From: RGIG2161 sp964525525
GTDB lineage: Bacteria; Bacillota; Clostridia; Oscillospirales; CAG-272
Direction of reading: 5' to 3'
Assembly: GCA_964525525.1 (NCBI GenBank)
Contig: CAZGHD010000014.1
Span: 1-29,598, forward strand
DNA length: 29,598 nucleotides
The position numbers and the translations under genes are program-made. Positions 1 through 6,961 of this stretch are shown here, piece by piece (positions within the stretch are counted from its first letter, which is position 1; every line of letters begins with the position of its first letter). Under the pieces are notes generated by a model, which saw only the letters and a list, made by a program, of their open reading frames with translations, was not told the DNA's origin and made no database searches.

Positions 1-1
1 G

Positions 2-1222
2 CTCGCAGGCAGAGTGGAGGGCAAGAAAACCAGCCTTTCCTCTATGTTTGAGGCTGTCGGGGCATATAACGCAGGCAAGATAGACGACGAAAAGCTTCTT
101 GAATACGAGTGCAAGACCTGCCCGACCTGCGGTTCCTGCTCTGGTATGTATACCGCCAATTCTATGAACTGCCTGACCGAGGCTCTCGGTATGGGACTTC
201 GCGGTAACGGCACTATTCCTGCCGTTTATTCCGCGAGAATCGAGCTTGCCAAGCACGCAGGCATGGCGGTAATGGAGCTTCTCCGCAAGAACATCCGTCC
301 CCGCGATATTATGACGAGGGGAGCGCTGATGAACGCTCTGACCGTTGATATGGCGCTCGGCTGTTCTACCAACAGTATGCTTCATCTTCCCGCTATCGCA
401 CACGAGTGCGGAGTGGAGCTGAATTTAGACATCGCAAACAGTATCAGCGAAAAGACGCCCAATCTTTGCCATCTCGCGCCCGCAGGCAGAACCTACATGG
501 AAGACCTTGACGAGGCTGGCGGTGTATATGCCGTGATGAACGAGCTGAGCAAAAAAGGCCTGCTCAACACCGAATGTATGACCGTTACCGGCAAAACTAT
601 CGGCGAGAATATCAGGGGCTGCGAAATCACAGACACCGAGGTCATCCGCCCGTTTGATAATCCTTACAGCGAGACCGGCGGTATTGCAGTACTCAAGGGC
701 AATCTCGCTCCTGACGGAAGCGTTGTCAAGCGGTCGGCAGTTCTCCCCGAAATGCTCGTGCATGAAGGACCTGCAAAGGTGTTTGATTCGGAGGAAGAAG
801 CACAGGCGGCTATCAACGGCGGAAAAATCACGGCAGGCGACGTGGTTGTCATCCGTTACGAAGGCCCCAAGGGAGGCCCCGGTATGCGCGAGATGCTAAA
901 TCCTACATCCGCAATTATGGGAATGGGACTCGGAAACAGTGTGGCTCTTATTACCGACGGCCGTTTCAGCGGCGCGACCAGAGGCGCGTGTATCGGTCAC
1001 GTGACACCCGAGGCGGCGTCAGGCGGTATGATCGGTGTGGTTGAGGACGGAGATATAATCAGTATCAACATCCCCGAAAACACGATCGAGCTTAAAGTGG
1101 ACGAAGCAGTGCTCGCTGAGCGTATGAAGAATTTTACTCCTAAGCAAAAGGAGCTCTCAGGATATTTGAAGCGCTATGCGGCTCTCGTTTCGGGCGGCGC
1201 GTCGGGAGCGATCTTGAACTGA
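2..1222 (+). CDS. ilvD: Dihydroxy-acid dehydratase, 5' end cut by window edge
   Basis: This enzyme converts 2,3-dihydroxy-3-methylbutanoate and its isoleucine-pathway homologue to the 2-keto acids in valine, leucine and isoleucine synthesis. It is a cytosolic iron-sulfur dehydratase. The frame is open to the window edge, beginning LAGRVEGKK, so about the first quarter of the protein lies outside. The GTG at position 14 is an internal Val codon, not a start. The cluster-binding segment CPTCGSCSGMYTANSMNC is intact. The C-terminal signature GPKGGPGMREMLNPTSAIMG and the segment TDGRFSGATRGACIGHVTPE are also present, and the end of the protein looks complete. The DUF815 ATPase gene starts 1 nt after the stop codon, so the two are probably co-transcribed. 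No other branched-chain amino acid gene is in the window; if there is an ilv operon it lies upstream. Confidence 0.97.
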   Translation, partial: LAGRVEGKKTSLSSMFEAVGAYNAGKIDDEKLLEYECKTCPTCGSCSGMYTANSMNCLTEALGMGLRGNGTIPAVYSARIELAKHAGMAVMELLRKNIRPRDIMTRGALMNALTVDMALGCSTNSMLHLPAIAHECGVELNLDIANSISEKTPNLCHLAPAGRTYMEDLDEAGGVYAVMNELSKKGLLNTECMTVTGKTIGENIRGCEITDTEVIRPFDNPYSETGGIAVLKGNLAPDGSVVKRSAVLPEMLVHEGPAKVFDSEEEAQAAINGGKITAGDVVVIRYEGPKGGPGMREMLNPTSAIMGMGLGNSVALITDGRFSGATRGACIGHVTPEAASGGMIGVVEDGDIISINIPENTIELKVDEAVLAERMKNFTPKQKELSGYLKRYAALVSGGASGAILN

Positions 1223-1223
1223 T

Positions 1224-2387
1224 ATGAAAGATTTAAGCGATAAACTGAAAACGCTGTGCATTTTCAGAGAATTACTTGACGACGCGGTGCTCTCCGCTTT
1301 GCGCAGTTATCTTGAAGCTCCAACAATCTCGGCATATTCCGGATTTGTGTCGGCTCTATATAACGTAAGCGGGGGAAATCTCGGTAAGCATATAAAAGAG
1401 CTGTGCCTTAACAGCGAAAACGTGTACGTTAAGACGGTGGGACGGGGAAAAGACGTGCCGGATTATATGTACTACGCGCTTATCTCCGAGCTTGAAACAT
1501 TGCAGGAGATTGCCGGACTTGATAAGAAAACGCTTTGTGCGCCTCTTGATTACAGCGGATTTTTGCCGGAATTTACCACCGAGAAATTCGATCTTAAAGA
1601 AATCTATCTTCACCGTGCCGACAACATCGGCAGATACGGATACGGCATTTACGCCAAAAACAGGATGTTTTGCGTGGATAATGACGGTCGTATCATTCCC
1701 GTTTCAAATCCCGACAGGACGGAGCTTTCCGACCTCGTGGACTACGAGCGGGAAAGAAAGATCGTTATGGATAACACGAGGGCTCTGCTTTGCGGTAAGC
1801 CTGCCGCGAACGTCCTGCTCACGGGAGATGCGGGCACGGGAAAATCCTCTACCGTAAAAGCGGTTGCCAACGCTTTATGGGGAGAGGGACTTCGCATCGT
1901 GGAGGTGCGTAAGGATCAGCTTCGTGCGATTCCTAAAATTCTTGACGAGCTGTCAGACAATCCGCTTAAATTCGTGCTTTTTATCGACGATCTTTCCTTT
2001 CTCAAGGACGACGATAATTTCAATGCGCTTAAAGCGGTGCTTGAGGGTTCGGTTACGGCGAAGTCGGACAACGTGGTCATCTATGCCACAAGCAACCGCA
2101 GACATATTATCAAAGAAAAATTTTCCGACCGTGACGGCGACGACGTTCATATAAACGATACGATGCAGGAGACGGTTTCTCTGTCCGAGCGGTTTGGAAT
2201 TCACGTGACGTTTTCAAAGCCGAATAAGGCGACCTTCCTTAATATCGTTCATCACCTTGCACAGGAGAACGGCATTGATATGCCGAAGGACGAGCTTGAA
2301 CTCCTTGCCGAACGCTTCGCACTTGAGCGCGGAGGCAGGTCTGCTCGCCTTGCAAGACAGTTTGTTGACCGATTGCTTTCAAAATAA
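1224..2387 (+). CDS. DUF815-family AAA-type ATPase
   Basis: A 387-residue cytosolic ATP-binding protein of the DUF815 family, whose role is not established. The N-terminal ~170 residues form a variable helical region. The ATPase core has the Walker A motif GDAGTGKSS at residues 201-209 and the Walker B motif FVLFIDDLSF at about 250-259. A sensor-like YATSNRRHIIKEKF segment follows, and the C-terminal lid contains GGRSARLARQF. The length is normal for the family. The start ATG lies 1 nt after the ilvD stop, so translation is probably coupled to ilvD. I know of no functional link to branched-chain amino acid synthesis, so the pairing may be incidental. A strong terminator follows directly. Family assignment is secure; biological role is unknown. 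Confidence 0.9.
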   Translation: MKDLSDKLKTLCIFRELLDDAVLSALRSYLEAPTISAYSGFVSALYNVSGGNLGKHIKELCLNSENVYVKTVGRGKDVPDYMYYALISELETLQEIAGLDKKTLCAPLDYSGFLPEFTTEKFDLKEIYLHRADNIGRYGYGIYAKNRMFCVDNDGRIIPVSNPDRTELSDLVDYERERKIVMDNTRALLCGKPAANVLLTGDAGTGKSSTVKAVANALWGEGLRIVEVRKDQLRAIPKILDELSDNPLKFVLFIDDLSFLKDDDNFNALKAVLEGSVTAKSDNVVIYATSNRRHIIKEKFSDRDGDDVHINDTMQETVSLSERFGIHVTFSKPNKATFLNIVHHLAQENGIDMPKDELELLAERFALERGGRSARLARQFVDRLLSK

Positions 2388-2393
2388 AACAAA

Positions 2394-2431
2394 AAAACGG
2401 AGGATCTCACACGTTTGAGATCCTCCGTTTT
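2394..2431. terminator. Bidirectional intrinsic terminator
   Basis: A perfect 16-bp stem pairs 2394-2409 with 2416-2431 around a 6-nt loop (CACGTT). It has an A run on the left and TTTT on the right, so it can work on both strands. It lies between the convergent DUF815 ATPase and LysR genes. Confidence 0.92.
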
Positions 2432-2486
2432 GTCGTACCTAAAAAGGTTATTGTACTTTTTTTACGGATTTTGCGCGGCATTCCCG

Positions 2487-3380
2487 TCAATCCGGAAACT
2501 CTGCTTCCTTTACGTAATCAATAAATGTTTTCAGGCTTCTTGAGATCCATTTGTTTTTATGGTAGATCAAGCGTTTCCAGATCTCGACGTTCATGTCGGT
2601 CACGTCAAGATAACACAGCTCTCCCGAGGCTATGAGGTTTTTCGTTACGAAATCCGGGAGGTAGGACAGCATTTTGCTTTGCGCGACCATTGACGTAATT
2701 ATATCGGTTCTTCCTATCTCAAGGTGCGGGGTGATCTCAAGCGACCTTTTTGCGAGCTCTGTATCAAACACGCGCCTGTATCCTTGCCCGAACTCGGTCA
2801 GAATAAACGGCTCGTTTATAATATCCTTAACAGATAATCCTTTGCGTCCTGCAAATCTTGAGTCGGAGCTTGCGACGAAATGCATAGGAATCTGCATTTC
2901 CTTTGCAACGACGTAATCCTTACGGTACGTGTGATTGTTGTCGAGAGTTATGATAACGTCTGCCTCGTTGTGGTCAAGCATATCAAGCATAACAGCAGTA
3001 TCAGCTGTGGTAAATCTGATAGAAATTGCCGGATATTTATTGTGAAAATCAATATAGTGCGCGGAAAGCATCTCCTCGCACACCGAATCGGGTGTGACGA
3101 CGTGAACGTACCCTCTGCACCCGATATCTTTCTCAAGGCTTTCCTTGAATTCATCCGCAAGAGCGCATATTTTGTGAGCGTATAAGACAAGCTCGTGTCC
3201 GCGTTCGGTAAGGGTTATCGTATGATTGATACGTTCAAACAAAAGACAGCCCAGCTCGTCCTCAAGCTGTTTTATCTGGAACGAAACGGTTGATTGTGAA
3301 TAACCAAGCCTGTCGGCAGTTTTGGTAAAGCTTCCAAGCTCTGCAACGTGAATAAAGGTGATAAGATTACGTAATTCCAT
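2487..3380 (-). CDS. LysR-family transcriptional regulator
   Basis: A 297-residue DNA-binding regulator of the LysR family. The N-terminal winged helix-turn-helix covers residues 1-60 (FTKTADRLGYSQSTVSFQIK, then LEDELGCLLFER). It is followed by a LysR-type substrate-binding domain at about 90-290. I chose the ATG at 3380 because AGGAGAA sits 7-8 nt upstream and the length then matches the family. A longer open frame to 3503 runs through the promoter region and adds non-LysR sequence. The gene is divergent from the ABC importer operon, and a LysR-type palindrome lies in the shared intergenic region, so it probably controls the importer and itself. The inducer cannot be read from the sequence; the importer's substrate or a derived metabolite is a reasonable guess. 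Confidence 0.93.
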   Translation of the reverse strand: MELRNLITFIHVAELGSFTKTADRLGYSQSTVSFQIKQLEDELGCLLFERINHTITLTERGHELVLYAHKICALADEFKESLEKDIGCRGYVHVVTPDSVCEEMLSAHYIDFHNKYPAISIRFTTADTAVMLDMLDHNEADVIITLDNNHTYRKDYVVAKEMQIPMHFVASSDSRFAGRKGLSVKDIINEPFILTEFGQGYRRVFDTELAKRSLEITPHLEIGRTDIITSMVAQSKMLSYLPDFVTKNLIASGELCYLDVTDMNVEIWKRLIYHKNKWISRSLKTFIDYVKEAEFPD

Positions 3381-3395
3381 GTAATGTTCTCCTAT

Positions 3396-3410
3396 ATCGA
3401 ATTTTTCGAT
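3396..3410. promoter_or_regulatory. Candidate LysR operator (T-N11-A palindrome)
   Basis: ATCGAA-TTT-TTCGAT is a perfect interrupted palindrome with the T-N11-A arrangement typical of LysR-type sites. Its centre is about 65 bp upstream of the importer start site predicted from the promoter at 3433-3461, the classic recognition-site position. A half-site, CTCGAT, lies at 3443-3448 inside the promoter spacer. The palindrome also begins 16 nt upstream of the LysR start codon, consistent with autoregulation. Confidence 0.65.
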
Positions 3411-3432
3411 GGTAAACATCAAAACAATTCGC

Positions 3433-3461
3433 TTGACTAATGCTCGATATAAGGGTATTAT
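3433..3461 (+). promoter_or_regulatory. Sigma-A promoter of the ABC importer operon
   Basis: TTGACT at 3433-3438 and TATTAT at 3456-3461 are separated by 17 bp. The predicted start site is near 3468, giving a leader of about 90 nt before the lipoprotein ATG at 3557. Confidence 0.75.
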
Positions 3462-3556
3462 ATAATAAAAATAATAAAAATGCAAGTCATTGTTGATTTT
3501 CATAGCGGTTTGCTATGTGAGTTATAAACAAATTCATTTTAAGGAGCTTTTTTGTT

Positions 3557-4531
3557 ATGAAAAAAGTAATATCTCTTGCTTTGGCACTTATTCTTTGCAT
3601 AGGAAGTACTTTTGTGTTTGCTTCCTGTTCCGAGGACTCGTCCGACGGAAAATACAAAATCGGTATCGTTCAGCTTGTTGAGCACGTAGCTCTTGACGCG
3701 GCTACCGAAGGCTTTAAGCAGGCAGTCATTGACGAGCTCGGCGCAGACGCCGTTGAGTTTGATTTCCAGAACGGCCAGAATGACGCGAACACCTGTTCCA
3801 CCATCGCTAACCAGTTCGTTTCCAACAAGGTTGACCTTATCATGGCAAACGCTACTCCCGCCCTTCAGGCAGCAGTAGCCGCAACCGCTGATATTCCGAT
3901 ACTCGGCACTTCGGTTACCGAATACGGCGTTGCTCTTGAGATCAAAGACTTTAACGGTACCGTCGGCGGTAACGTTTCCGGTACTTCCGACCTTGCTCCC
4001 CTTGACAAGCAGGCGGCTATGATCACCGAGTGGTGTCCCGATGCAAAATCCGTAGGTCTCCTCTACTGCTCAAAGGAAGCTAACAGCCAGTATCAGGTAG
4101 ACGTTGTTAAGGCTGAACTTGAAAAGAAGGGCCTTACCGCAACTCTTTATCCGTTCACCGATTCCAACGATCTTGCACAGATCTGTACCGCTGCTGCTGA
4201 CAACTGCGACGTTATCTACGTTCCCACCGATAACACCGTTGCAGAGAACACCGGCATCATCGACAACATCTGCGAGCCCAAGAAGATTCCCGTAATCGCG
4301 GGCGAAGAGGGTATCTGCTCCGGCTGCGGTATCGCGACTCTTTCGATCAGCTACTACGACCTCGGTTACACCACCGGTAAGATGGCGGCAAAGATCCTCA
4401 AGGACGGCGCTGATATTTCCACGATGCCTATCGCATATGCGGAAAAACAGACTCCCAAGTACAACGCACAGAACTGCGAAGCACTTGGAATCACTCCTCT
4501 CGAAGGCTACGTAGCCATCGAAGCTAACTAA
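3557..4531 (+). CDS. ABC importer substrate-binding lipoprotein, TrpX-like
   Basis: A 324-residue extracytoplasmic binding protein of the ABC_sub_bind family (COG2984). Its best-known relatives are the predicted tryptophan/aromatic amino acid importers TrpXYZ. A signal peptide (MKK then a hydrophobic run) ends in the lipobox FASC, with Cys24 as the lipidated residue. The mature part starts with an acidic Ser-rich linker and then KIGIVQLVEHVALDAATEGF, typical of the first strand-helix of this fold. Later family segments include VIYVPTDNTVAEN and PVIAGEEGICSGCGIATLSISYYDLGYTTG. AAGGAG lies 10 nt upstream of the start. Codon use is more biased than in most neighbours, which fits the high expression expected of a binding protein. 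The actual ligand is not shown by the sequence. Confidence 0.92.
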   Translation: MKKVISLALALILCIGSTFVFASCSEDSSDGKYKIGIVQLVEHVALDAATEGFKQAVIDELGADAVEFDFQNGQNDANTCSTIANQFVSNKVDLIMANATPALQAAVAATADIPILGTSVTEYGVALEIKDFNGTVGGNVSGTSDLAPLDKQAAMITEWCPDAKSVGLLYCSKEANSQYQVDVVKAELEKKGLTATLYPFTDSNDLAQICTAAADNCDVIYVPTDNTVAENTGIIDNICEPKKIPVIAGEEGICSGCGIATLSISYYDLGYTTGKMAAKILKDGADISTMPIAYAEKQTPKYNAQNCEALGITPLEGYVAIEAN

Positions 4532-4545
4532 CGTTAAAATATTTA

Positions 4546-4575
4546 AGCCGGAGAGACGATGATTTCTCTCCGGCT
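4546..4575 (+). terminator. Intra-operon hairpin after the binding-protein gene
   Basis: An 11-bp stem, AGCCGGAGAGA at 4546-4556 with TCTCTCCGGCT at 4565-4575, has an 8-nt loop and is followed by only a weak T tract (ATTGCACTTTT). It lies between the lipoprotein and permease genes. It probably acts as a partial terminator or 3' stabiliser giving more binding protein than permease. Confidence 0.65.
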
Positions 4576-4610
4576 ATTGCACTTTTCAAACACCGCATAG
4601 GAGTTTGAAA

Positions 4611-4646
4611 ATGAATATGAAGTTAGTACGAAAGGTAAAATCATAA
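4611..4646 (+). CDS. Possible 11-codon leader ORF before the permease
   Basis: The frame encodes MNMKLVRKVKS and stops at 4644-4646, 2 nt before the permease ATG at 4649. An AGGAG at 4599-4603 is 7 nt upstream of its start. The permease itself has only AAAGG about 13 nt upstream of its ATG, so translation of this mini-ORF could feed ribosomes to the permease. It may equally be chance, since nothing in the peptide is recognisable. Confidence 0.3.
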   Translation: MNMKLVRKVKS

Positions 4647-4648
4647 AA

Positions 4649-5581
4649 ATGGAAATTTTATCACAGCTTTTTAACGCCCTTCCGGGTTCGATCTCGCAGG
4701 GAATTATATGGGGTATCATGGCGATCGGCGTATATATTACCTACCGAATCCTTGACGTTGCCGACCTTACGGTAGACGGCTCGTTTGCAACGGGCGGTGC
4801 GGTTGCCGTCGTGCTGATACTTAACGGTTGCAATCTGTGGCTGGCAATGCTGGCGGCGTTTATCGCAGGTTTGATTGCGGGCGCTATTACAGGACTTTTA
4901 CACACTTTGATGGGAATCCCTCCGATACTTGCGGGTATTCTTACACAGCTTTCTCTTTATTCGATCAACCTCAAGATCATGGGAAAAGCAAATCAGTCGG
5001 TAAACGTAAACCAGACCGATCTTCTCGTTTCCCTGCGCTGGGTAAAGGAGTTTGCTTTCCACAATCCGCTTATAACGGTCGGCGTGGTCACGGTTATTCT
5101 TATTGCCGCGCTTTACTGGTTTTTCGGAACCGAAATGGGTTGTGCCCTCAGAGCTACCGGCTGTAACCTCAACATGAGCCGCGCGCAGGGCATCAACACC
5201 GGGTTTAACAAGGTTCTCGGTATTATGATCTCAAACGGTCTTGTTGCATTTTCCGGCGCGTTTCTCGCGCAGTATCAGGGATTTGCGGACGTAAAGGCCG
5301 GACAGGGCGCTATCGTTATCGGTCTTGCGGCAGTTATTATCGGCGAGGCGCTTTTCGGCAAGATATTAAAAAACTTCGCGCTGAGACTCTTGTCGGTCGT
5401 TTTCGGATCGATCATTTATTACATCGTTATTCAGGCGGTTATCACGCTCGGATTTGATGCAAATCTGCTGAAGCTGCTTTCAGCGGCGATAGTTGCCGTG
5501 TTCCTTGCTGTTCCTTACTGGAAAAGACAGTATACCCAAACTCATATGAGAAGATCTAAAGGGGGTAAGAAAAATGCTTGA
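4649..5581 (+). CDS. ABC importer permease, TrpY-like
   Basis: A 310-residue integral membrane permease of the BPD_transp_2 type (COG4120). It should form the channel for the substrate delivered by the upstream lipoprotein. It is hydrophobic throughout, with about eight predicted membrane segments. Segments typical of this class include ITYRILDVADLTVDGSFATG near residues 30-49 and GCALRATGCNLNMSRAQGIN at about 165-184, the latter in the cytoplasmic loop that contacts the ATPase. Its end overlaps the ATPase start by 8 nt, so the two are translationally coupled. The C-terminus is a short basic tail (KRQYTQTHMRRSKGGKKNA). Confidence 0.93.
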   Translation: MEILSQLFNALPGSISQGIIWGIMAIGVYITYRILDVADLTVDGSFATGGAVAVVLILNGCNLWLAMLAAFIAGLIAGAITGLLHTLMGIPPILAGILTQLSLYSINLKIMGKANQSVNVNQTDLLVSLRWVKEFAFHNPLITVGVVTVILIAALYWFFGTEMGCALRATGCNLNMSRAQGINTGFNKVLGIMISNGLVAFSGAFLAQYQGFADVKAGQGAIVIGLAAVIIGEALFGKILKNFALRLLSVVFGSIIYYIVIQAVITLGFDANLLKLLSAAIVAVFLAVPYWKRQYTQTHMRRSKGGKKNA

Positions 5582-6371
5582 CATCATTAACGTCGAAAAG
5601 ACATTTAACCCCGGGACCATCAACGAGAAAAAGGCACTGAGAGGCATTGATCTTCATCTTGACGAGGGGGATTTCGTAACTGTAATCGGCGGTAACGGCG
5701 CGGGTAAATCCACGATGCTCAATATGATTGCGGGCGTTTATCCCGTTGACTGCGGAAAAATTATTATCGACGGAGTCGACGTAACAAGACTTTCGGAATA
5801 CAAGCGCGCGAAGTATCTCGGCAGAGTTTTCCAGGATCCGATGACCGGTACCGCGCCTGATATGCAGATAGAAGAAAATCTGGCTCTTGCCTCCCGCAGA
5901 GGTAAAATAAGAAGTCTCCGCCCGGGCATTACCTCCGGCGAGAGAAAAGAATACAAAGAACTGCTCAAGCTTCTTGATCTGGGACTTGAAGAAAGAATGA
6001 CTTCAAAGGTAGGTTTGCTTTCCGGCGGTCAGCGCCAGGCACTTACCTTGCTTATGGCGACTCTCAAAAAGCCGAAGCTTCTGCTCCTTGACGAACACAC
6101 GGCGGCACTTGACCCCAAGACCGCCAAAAAGGTTCTTGATATTACCGAGGAGATAGTCGAGAAGAACAATCTTATCACCGTCATGATTACCCATAACATG
6201 GCAGACGCTATCCGAGTGGGCAACCGTCTTATTATGATGCACGAAGGACAAATCGTGGTTGACGTAAAGGGCGATGAAAAGAAAAAACTCACCATCGAAC
6301 AGCTTCTCCAGATGTTCGAGGAATCCAGCGGAAGCAAGTTTACCAGCGATAAGGTTATGCTGTCCAAGTAA
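5574..6371 (+). CDS. ABC importer ATP-binding protein, TrpZ-like
   Basis: A 265-residue ATPase subunit (COG1101) that powers the importer from the cytosolic face. Walker A is GGNGAGKST at residues 39-47, the ABC signature LSGGQRQ starts at 149, and Walker B with D-loop is LLLLDEHTAALDP (about 169-181). The switch His lies in VMITHNMADA. The usual Pro after the catalytic Glu is His, which I believe is normal in this subfamily. Translation is coupled to the permease by an 8-nt overlap. A strong terminator follows 17 nt after the stop, closing the three-gene operon. Confidence 0.95.
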   Translation: MLDIINVEKTFNPGTINEKKALRGIDLHLDEGDFVTVIGGNGAGKSTMLNMIAGVYPVDCGKIIIDGVDVTRLSEYKRAKYLGRVFQDPMTGTAPDMQIEENLALASRRGKIRSLRPGITSGERKEYKELLKLLDLGLEERMTSKVGLLSGGQRQALTLLMATLKKPKLLLLDEHTAALDPKTAKKVLDITEEIVEKNNLITVMITHNMADAIRVGNRLIMMHEGQIVVDVKGDEKKKLTIEQLLQMFEESSGSKFTSDKVMLSK

Positions 6372-6388
6372 TAAGCAAGAGATAATTT

Positions 6389-6419
6389 AAAAACCTCACC
6401 GAAAAACGGTGAGGTTTTT
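6389..6419 (+). terminator. Intrinsic terminator of the importer operon
   Basis: A 13-bp stem pairs AAAAACCTCACCG (6389-6401) with CGGTGAGGTTTTT (6407-6419) around a 5-nt A loop, ending in a T run. Confidence 0.93.
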
Positions 6420-6439
6420 GTTTCTGTTTAGGATACGAT

Positions 6440-6467
6440 AAATAAAAAAGTTCACCCGTACGAGAAT
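6440..6467 (-). pseudogene. Remnant of a tRNA-Glu 3' tail fused to a terminator arm
   Basis: Positions 6440-6457 repeat exactly the 18-nt terminator arm found at 6551-6568. The sequence then continues CCCGTACGAGAAT, which is the 3' tail of the tRNA-Glu at 6589-6663. Read on the minus strand it is a tRNA tail (ATTCTCGTACGGGT) joined to the terminator T-tract arm (GAACTTTTTTATTT). The junction lies at a GGGT shared by both parts. This looks like a duplicated tRNA-terminator unit that lost its middle by deletion between short repeats. Confidence 0.65.
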
Positions 6468-6468
6468 G

Positions 6469-6527
6469 GAATGACACTCGCTATGCTCGTGTCATTCAGG
6501 GAGTTTTCGTGTAAACACGAAAACTTC
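6469..6527. repeat. Small element of two adjacent hairpins
   Basis: The first hairpin pairs GAATGACAC (6469-6477) with GTGTCATTC (6489-6497) around an imperfectly paired CG-rich centre. The second is a near-perfect 13-bp stem pairing 6500-6512 with 6515-6527. No T tract or coding capacity goes with either. The size and paired arms suggest a short non-autonomous interspersed repeat inserted next to the tRNA remnant. Copies elsewhere in the genome would be needed to prove this. Confidence 0.5.
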
Positions 6528-6550
6528 TATCGATTTCGGTTAGAATTATC

Positions 6551-6589
6551 AAATAAAAAAGTTCACCCAAAGGGTGAACTTTTTTATTT
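6551..6589 (-). terminator. Terminator of the tRNA-Met/tRNA-Glu unit
   Basis: An 18-bp stem has a 3-nt loop. Arms are 6551-6568 and 6572-6589, including GTTCACCC/GGGTGAAC and A/T-rich ends. On the minus strand it ends in a T-rich arm. Its upstream arm overlaps the last base of the encoded CCA of tRNA-Glu. Confidence 0.9.
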
Positions 6590-6663
6590 GGTGACCCGTA
6601 CGAGAATCGAACTCGTGTTACCGCCGTGAAAGGGCGGTGTCTTAGCCGCTTGACCAACGGGCC
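6589..6663 (-). tRNA. tRNA-Glu (anticodon TTC)
   Basis: A full 75-nt cloverleaf including an encoded CCA. The acceptor stem pairs GGCCCGT with ACGGGTC, with G-U at the second pair. The anticodon stem CCGCC/GGCGG encloses CTTTCAC, giving anticodon TTC. The T arm ACGAG-TTCGATT-CTCGT is regular. Its first base directly follows the CCA of tRNA-Met, so processing needs only RNase P at this junction. Confidence 0.97.
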
Positions 6664-6740
6664 TGGTAGCGGAAGTTGGACTTGAACCCACGACCTATCG
6701 GGTATGAACCGATTGCTCTAGCCAGCTGAGCTATTCCGCC
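6664..6740 (-). tRNA. tRNA-Met (anticodon CAT), elongator type
   Basis: A 77-nt tRNA with encoded CCA. The acceptor pairs GGCGGAA with TTCCGCT (G-U at the first pair). The anticodon stem ATCGG/CCGAT encloses TTCATAC. The body (TAGCTCAGCTGGCTAGAGC) matches elongator Met tRNAs of Bacillota, and the lack of three G-C pairs under the anticodon argues against the initiator. The T stem GTGGG/CCAAC has one G-A mismatch at its middle pair, which is unusual. A tRNA-Ile2 with a modified CAT anticodon is an unlikely alternative. Confidence 0.92.
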
Positions 6741-6766
6741 ACATATGTACTTCGCAGTACTTGAAT

Positions 6767-6795
6767 ATTATATCACACTATTTTTGATTTGTCAA
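6767..6795 (-). promoter_or_regulatory. Perfect consensus promoter of the tRNA unit
   Basis: On the minus strand, TTGACA (6795-6790) and TATAAT (6772-6767) are separated by exactly 17 bp. Transcription should start near 6760, about 20 nt upstream of tRNA-Met. Confidence 0.92.
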
Positions 6796-6853
6796 TAACT
6801 TTTTTTGCTTTTAACGGTAAATTTAATAAAATTAACTTTTCATAAAATATGTG

Positions 6854-6882
6854 TTGAATTGTTGCGTTTTTTATTGTATAAT
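6854..6882 (+). promoter_or_regulatory. Promoter of the rnf operon
   Basis: TTGAAT at 6854-6859 and TATAAT at 6877-6882 have a 17-bp spacer. The predicted start near 6889 gives an A/T-rich leader of about 70 nt before rnfC. The 58 bp between this -35 and the divergent tRNA -35 are A/T-rich and show no clear operator. Confidence 0.82.
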
Positions 6883-6961
6883 ATGATAAATAACTATAAT
6901 TATATCAATTTAACTTTTATATATCATATTTAATCTACGATAAAAGCAAGAGGTGAATATA

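Noticed and set aside
3381..3503. Longer N-terminus for the LysR gene
   Set aside because: The added 41 codons run through the importer promoter and operator, and the ATG at 3380 has a good ribosome binding site and the family length.
3468..3556. T-box or other long leader riboswitch before the TrpXYZ-like importer
   Set aside because: The leader is only about 90 nt and I see no T-box sequence or antiterminator pair. The LysR palindrome is a better explanation of control.
6796..6853. Rex-type redox operator upstream of rnf
   Set aside because: The segment has TTTAACGGTAAATTTAA and similar A/T-rich words but no TTGTTAA-N4-TTAACAA-like palindrome.
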